DNA of 7,058 nucleotides from the NCBI GenBank assembly GCA_046726275.1, contig JBKPAF010000049.1, positions 1 to 7,058 of the forward strand. Reading direction: 5' to 3'. Shown here piece after piece: positions 5,921 to 7,058 of the stretch (positions within the stretch are counted from its first letter, which is position 1; every line of letters starts with the position of its first letter). Below the pieces are notes generated by a model that was not told where the DNA came from, searched no databases, and saw only the letters and a list, made by a program, of their open reading frames with translations. The translations under genes and the position numbers were made by a program. The DNA comes from DASXTW01 sp046726275 (lineage in GTDB: Bacteria > Actinomycetota > UBA4738).

Positions 5921-6852
5921 GCGTTCCCCCTCAGTGCGTTCGATAGGAAGAACCAAACGTTGGCCGGGCGCTCCGCCATCCGTCTGGTGAGGTACGGGTA
6001 CCACTGGGTCCCGTATGGGATGTACACCCTGACGGGCTCGCCCTGCCGGACCAGCCTCGCCTGAAGATCCCGGCGGATCCCGTACAGCATCTGGAACTCG
6101 ACGCGATCCCTCGGAATGCCCCTCGATCGAATGAACCGCCGGGCGCCTTCCACCAGCCGTTCGTCGTGGGTGGCCAGGTGGACCACGGAGCCGGCCGCCA
6201 GCAGCGTGGCCGAGAGACGGGCGAAGTTGGCGCGGACTTCCCGCCGTGACCGCATCGCAACCTCCGGGGGTTCCAGGTACGAGCCCTTGGCCACGCGGAC
6301 GATGGCCCCTGGGCCGGCGATGCGGCGGACGTCCTCGGCCGTCCGGTACAGGTACGACTGGACGCACACACCGACGTTCCGGAATCGACCCCGCAGGCCT
6401 AGGTACACGTCCAGCGTCCGGTCGACGTACTCGTGGGCTTCCATATCGATCAGGACCTGGATCGAGGAGTCGAGGCCGTTCGCCGCCTCCAGGACCCGTT
6501 CCATGTTCTCCAGGCAGGTTTCCAGGGAGGTGTCCAATCCGAGCTGGGTGAGCTTCACCGAGATGTCGCAGTCGAGCTCGGGGGATTCCCGGATCCTCTT
6601 GAGCGCGTGGATATACGCGTCTGCTGCGTTCGCCGCCTGCGCGGGGGAAGCGACGTTCTCGCCGAGATAGTCGAGCATGGAGCTGATTCCCTGTTCGTGC
6701 AGGGATCGGGCAGCCCGCATTCCTGCATCGAGGTTGTCTCCCGCTACGAACCTCAGTGCGAAGTGCCGCCCGAACCGGTGCTCCGTGACGAGCCGCCTCA
6801 CCACCGCCCGTTCCGTGACCCACAGGGTGGGCCCCCTGAGCACCCCGGTCAT
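5917..6852 (-). CDS. Proline dehydrogenase, monofunctional
   Basis: A 311-residue FAD-dependent enzyme that oxidises L-proline to P5C and passes electrons to the quinone pool; it is often membrane-associated. The fold is the small monofunctional (PutB type) TIM barrel, and no P5C dehydrogenase domain follows. Visible marks are LDYLGENV (60-67), the strand DISVKLTQLGLD (96-107, with Lys100), LIDMEAHEY (134-142, with Asp137), VCVQSYLYR (162-170), VRVAKGSY (185-192), ATHDERL (227-233), EFQMLYGIR (252-260) and YIPYG (278-282). The family's C-terminal YxxxRR proline-binding motif is YLTRRMAERP (287-296). Length matches the Thermus-type enzyme. The ATG at 6852 has no SD; translation may begin leaderless or by coupling to a tiny leader ORF ending across this start. 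Its stop overlaps the proC start by 4 bases. No P5C dehydrogenase is present in the window. Confidence 0.94.
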   Translation of the reverse strand: MTGVLRGPTLWVTERAVVRRLVTEHRFGRHFALRFVAGDNLDAGMRAARSLHEQGISSMLDYLGENVASPAQAANAADAYIHALKRIRESPELDCDISVKLTQLGLDTSLETCLENMERVLEAANGLDSSIQVLIDMEAHEYVDRTLDVYLGLRGRFRNVGVCVQSYLYRTAEDVRRIAGPGAIVRVAKGSYLEPPEVAMRSRREVRANFARLSATLLAAGSVVHLATHDERLVEGARRFIRSRGIPRDRVEFQMLYGIRRDLQARLVRQGEPVRVYIPYGTQWYPYLTRRMAERPANVWFFLSNALRGNA

Positions 6853-6875
6853 CTCGAATCAGCCACGATGGTCAC
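6849..6875 (-). CDS. Possible 8-codon leaderless leader ORF before proline dehydrogenase
   Basis: GTG at 6873-6875 opens an 8-codon frame (V/M-T-I-V-A-D-S-R) whose TGA at 6849-6851 overlaps the proline dehydrogenase ATG as ATGA. The GTG lies 7 bases downstream of the TATACT box at 6883-6888, exactly where transcription would be expected to start, so the mRNA could begin with this GTG. Leaderless GTG starts are common in Actinomycetota. Such a leader would load ribosomes and hand them to the dehydrogenase start, which has no SD. This is an inference from spacing only. Confidence 0.35.
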   Translation of the reverse strand: MTIVADSR

Positions 6876-6882
6876 GAACCGC

Positions 6883-6888
6883 AGTATA
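6883..6888 (-). promoter_or_regulatory. Candidate -10 box of the proline dehydrogenase operon
   Basis: TATACT on the minus strand matches the -10 consensus at 5 of 6 positions and lies 30 bases upstream of the dehydrogenase ATG. The 17-base-spaced -35 position (6906-6911) reads ACGGCC and does not match, but it touches a 12-bp tandem repeat, which would suit a promoter that depends on an activator. Confidence 0.45.
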
Positions 6889-6907
6889 GAAGTGGCCCGA
6901 CGAGCGG

Positions 6908-6931
6908 CCGTGAGGGAGGCCGTGAGGGAGG
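6908..6931. repeat. 12-bp tandem direct repeat upstream of the proline dehydrogenase promoter
   Basis: The unit CCGTGAGGGAGG occurs twice head to tail (6908-6919 and 6920-6931); the match extends to 14 bases by counting the preceding GG. On the minus strand it covers roughly the -35 region and upstream of the TATACT box, the place for an activator or repressor pair bound one helical turn apart. It could also be chance slippage in G/A-rich DNA. Confidence 0.5.
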
Positions 6932-7001
6932 AAAACTAAAGACCCGAGGGACCGCCGGCTCGTCGTCGGCCGAAGCCGGCGACCACCGTTGGCCCCTCGG
7001 G
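6932..7001 (-). terminator. Branched stem with T-rich tail, likely intrinsic terminator
   Basis: An 8-bp perfect stem pairs 6994-7001 with 6943-6950 (CCCGAGGG/CCCTCGGG). Inside it is a 7-bp perfect hairpin, 6954-6960 with 6974-6980 (GCCGGCT/AGCCGGC). Reading on the minus strand, the outer stem is followed at once by TCTTTAGTTTT (6942 to 6932), which gives it a terminator's orientation. It begins one base after the stop of a partial minus-strand gene and lies before the proline dehydrogenase promoter, as a boundary between units should. It is larger and more branched than a textbook terminator. Confidence 0.55.
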
Positions 7002-7002
7002 C

Positions 7003-7058
7003 CTAGTGCTCCGAGCAACCTGCCGCAGCTGTCTCGGTCTCCTTATGATGACGCCCTT
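7003..7058 (-). CDS. C-terminal end of an unidentified gene entering from the right edge
   Basis: On the minus strand an open frame enters from the window edge and ends with TAG at 7003-7005 after 17 complete codons (GRHHKETETAAAGCSEH). The paired histidines and the cysteine near the end may hint at metal binding, but this is too short to identify. The main support is the terminator-like structure starting one base after the stop. The gene's start and function lie outside the window. Confidence 0.35.
   Translation of the reverse strand, partial: GRHHKETETAAAGCSEH

Noticed and set aside
5022..5990. 322-residue plus-strand frame opposite proC
   Set aside because: Ser/Arg/Pro-rich antisense of proC with no motif; the minus-strand frame has the full P5C reductase signature.
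5078..6823. Apparent 581-residue fusion with a ProC C-terminus
   Set aside because: The N-terminal 300 residues are an out-of-frame reading of the proline dehydrogenase gene (Arg/Gly/Pro-rich). ProC has its own SD and ATG at 5920 with an ATGA overlap, so this is not a fusion protein.
6868..6939. 23-codon plus-strand ORF ending in AVREAVREEN before the stem structure
   Set aside because: The repeat-derived peptide looks helical, but it has no SD and no promoter, overlaps the likely minus-strand promoter, and the following hairpin has its T-rich tail on the wrong side to be its terminator.

Overview
The window is GC-rich, gene-dense chromosomal DNA. Genes abut or overlap by 4 bases, GTG starts occur, and two operon heads (the proline dehydrogenase and the fumarylacetoacetate-hydrolase-like gene) lack a Shine-Dalgarno (SD) site just before their starts, while most internal genes have a good one. 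Together with the SCP2-fold proteins and the short homogentisate-dioxygenase form, this fits a soil- or sediment-type Actinomycetota or a similar high-GC lineage. There is no taxonomic marker gene, so the assignment is tentative. I see no rRNA or tRNA gene, CRISPR array, insertion sequence or phage gene.

Left third (7-1916, minus strand): a compact operon read right to left. It encodes an SCP2-type lipid-carrier protein, a zinc-dependent medium-chain alcohol dehydrogenase and a second, divergent SCP2-like protein. The last two overlap by 4 bases (GTGA). The layout suggests a dehydrogenase acting on a hydrophobic or acyl substrate held by the SCP2 proteins, but the substrate is unknown. Upstream on the same strand is a CPBP-family membrane protease (2050-2790).

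Middle (2935-4891): a gene for a fumarylacetoacetate-hydrolase-fold protein (plus strand) converges, 22 bases apart, on a short-form homogentisate 1,2-dioxygenase (minus strand). These correspond to the last and the ring-opening steps of tyrosine/homogentisate breakdown. The dioxygenase keeps its expected iron ligands. The hydrolase-like protein appears to have lost several metal and catalytic positions, and may be a pseudoenzyme or a repurposed fold.

Right third (4931-6852, minus strand): proline dehydrogenase, pyrroline-5-carboxylate reductase (4-base ATGA overlap), an uncatalogued 37-residue very basic small protein with its own SD, and then the dioxygenase. These look like one transcription unit. 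Two enzymes that run the proline/P5C pair in opposite directions are translationally coupled. Upstream of proline dehydrogenase are a TATACT -10 box, a possible 8-codon leaderless leader ORF that ends across the dehydrogenase start codon, a 12-bp tandem repeat near the -35 region, and a branched terminator-like structure following the last 17 codons of another minus-strand gene that enters from the right edge.

The system-level theme is amino-acid (proline, tyrosine-type aromatic) and lipid-related catabolism. I found no clear mobile or defence system. The items most worth a second look are the degenerate hydrolase, the coupled opposing proline enzymes with their leader, and the tiny basic protein.
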